Source: Wallemia ichthyophaga EXF-994 (Eukaryota > Basidiomycota > Wallemiomycetes > Wallemiales > Wallemiaceae). Taken from it: DNA of 64,000 nt. The notes beneath the pieces are model-generated. The model had not been told where the DNA came from. It did not search any database and saw nothing but the letters and a program-made list of their open reading frames with translations. Where the stretch lies: positions 496,001-560,000 of the forward strand of contig NW_008806275.1 in the NCBI RefSeq assembly GCF_000400465.1, written 5' to 3'. The position numbers were made by a program, and so were the translations under genes. Below, piece after piece: positions 63,827 through 64,000 of this stretch; the first letter of the stretch is position 1, and every line of letters starts with the position of its first letter.

Positions 63827-64000
63827 ATGTGGCTCACCAGCAACAAATCCAACAAGAAGGGCGTCAAATCGTCGAGTAGAGACAACACCCCGCTGGAATC
63901 AGGCAAGACTACAAAATTACTTGGACCAGGTGTACGCGATAAGACTGGTAAGATTACGGAGTATTCTGTGGGTGCGGATTGCAGAACGATAGTACGAGTA
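63827..64000 (+). CDS. Start of an unassigned gene, cut by the right edge
   Basis: A frame opens at the ATG at 63827 and stays open to the edge (58 codons): MWLTSNKSNKKGVKSSSRD, then a Ser/Thr/Gly/Lys-rich segment and SVGADCRTIVRV. No family is recognised from this piece, and an intron could begin inside it. The start is 119 bp after the carrier stop, in the same direction. Confidence 0.4.
   Translation, partial: MWLTSNKSNKKGVKSSSRDNTPLESGKTTKLLGPGVRDKTGKITEYSVGADCRTIVRV

Overview
The window is nuclear DNA from a fungus, almost certainly a basidiomycete with a very compact genome. I place it near Wallemia-type fungi, but that is inference from style and gene content; no sequence was compared. 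The evidence: about 39 complete protein genes plus one cut by the right edge, roughly one per 1.6 kb on both strands; conserved eukaryotic proteins broken by many introns of 43-74 nt that I placed by conserved peptide and splice signals; and fungal or basidiomycete families (DUF7330-like protein, UDP-galactopyranose mutase, GH5 steryl/ceramide glucosidase, neutral trehalase, PRP4 kinase). I found no tRNA, rRNA, CRISPR array or recognisable transposon. Coordinates of spliced genes run from start codon to stop codon, with exons given in the evidence text.

Layout. 0-7 kb: a mitochondrial helical-repeat protein, THO subunit HPR1, then a head-to-head DJ-1/RPN1 pair. 7.7-16.9 kb: UDP-galactopyranose mutase, RNA polymerase I subunit RPA49 head-to-head with a coiled-coil protein, exocyst SEC8, TFIID subunit TAF11 and a multi-pass membrane protein. 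16.9-18.4 kb: the largest gene-free stretch. 18.4-29.3 kb: a HAD hydrolase, ribosomal protein S0, neutral trehalase, calcipressin, PRP4 kinase, eIF3b and a TLC-domain protein. 29.3-41.7 kb: REV1, a possible gene remnant, the DUF7330-like protein, the GH5 glucosidase, glucose-6-phosphate isomerase, TRM5 and COX5. 41.7-54.4 kb: IWS1, GCN20, a CIA30-domain protein, S-adenosylhomocysteine hydrolase, an RRM protein, a polyol dehydrogenase, an unassigned small protein, a TENA-like protein, DCP1 and COX19. 54.5-64 kb: aminopeptidase P, a GATA factor, VPS74, a divergent VPS29, a CTR copper transporter, an FLX1-like mitochondrial carrier and the start of one more gene.

The genes are housekeeping and do not form one pathway. 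Several adjacent pairs share tiny divergent promoters (17-92 bp between start codons), so they could be co-expressed. The unusual points concern gene architecture: 51 of 65 hand-placed introns begin GTG rather than GTA, several end in AAG, some exons are only 5-22 nt, and one intron splits the start codon. At protein level, REV1 has four ubiquitin-binding-motif-like repeats, the VPS29 homologue has lost its metal-site residues, and the trehalase has basophilic kinase sites at both ends. I saw no defence, mobile or otherwise novel multi-gene system.
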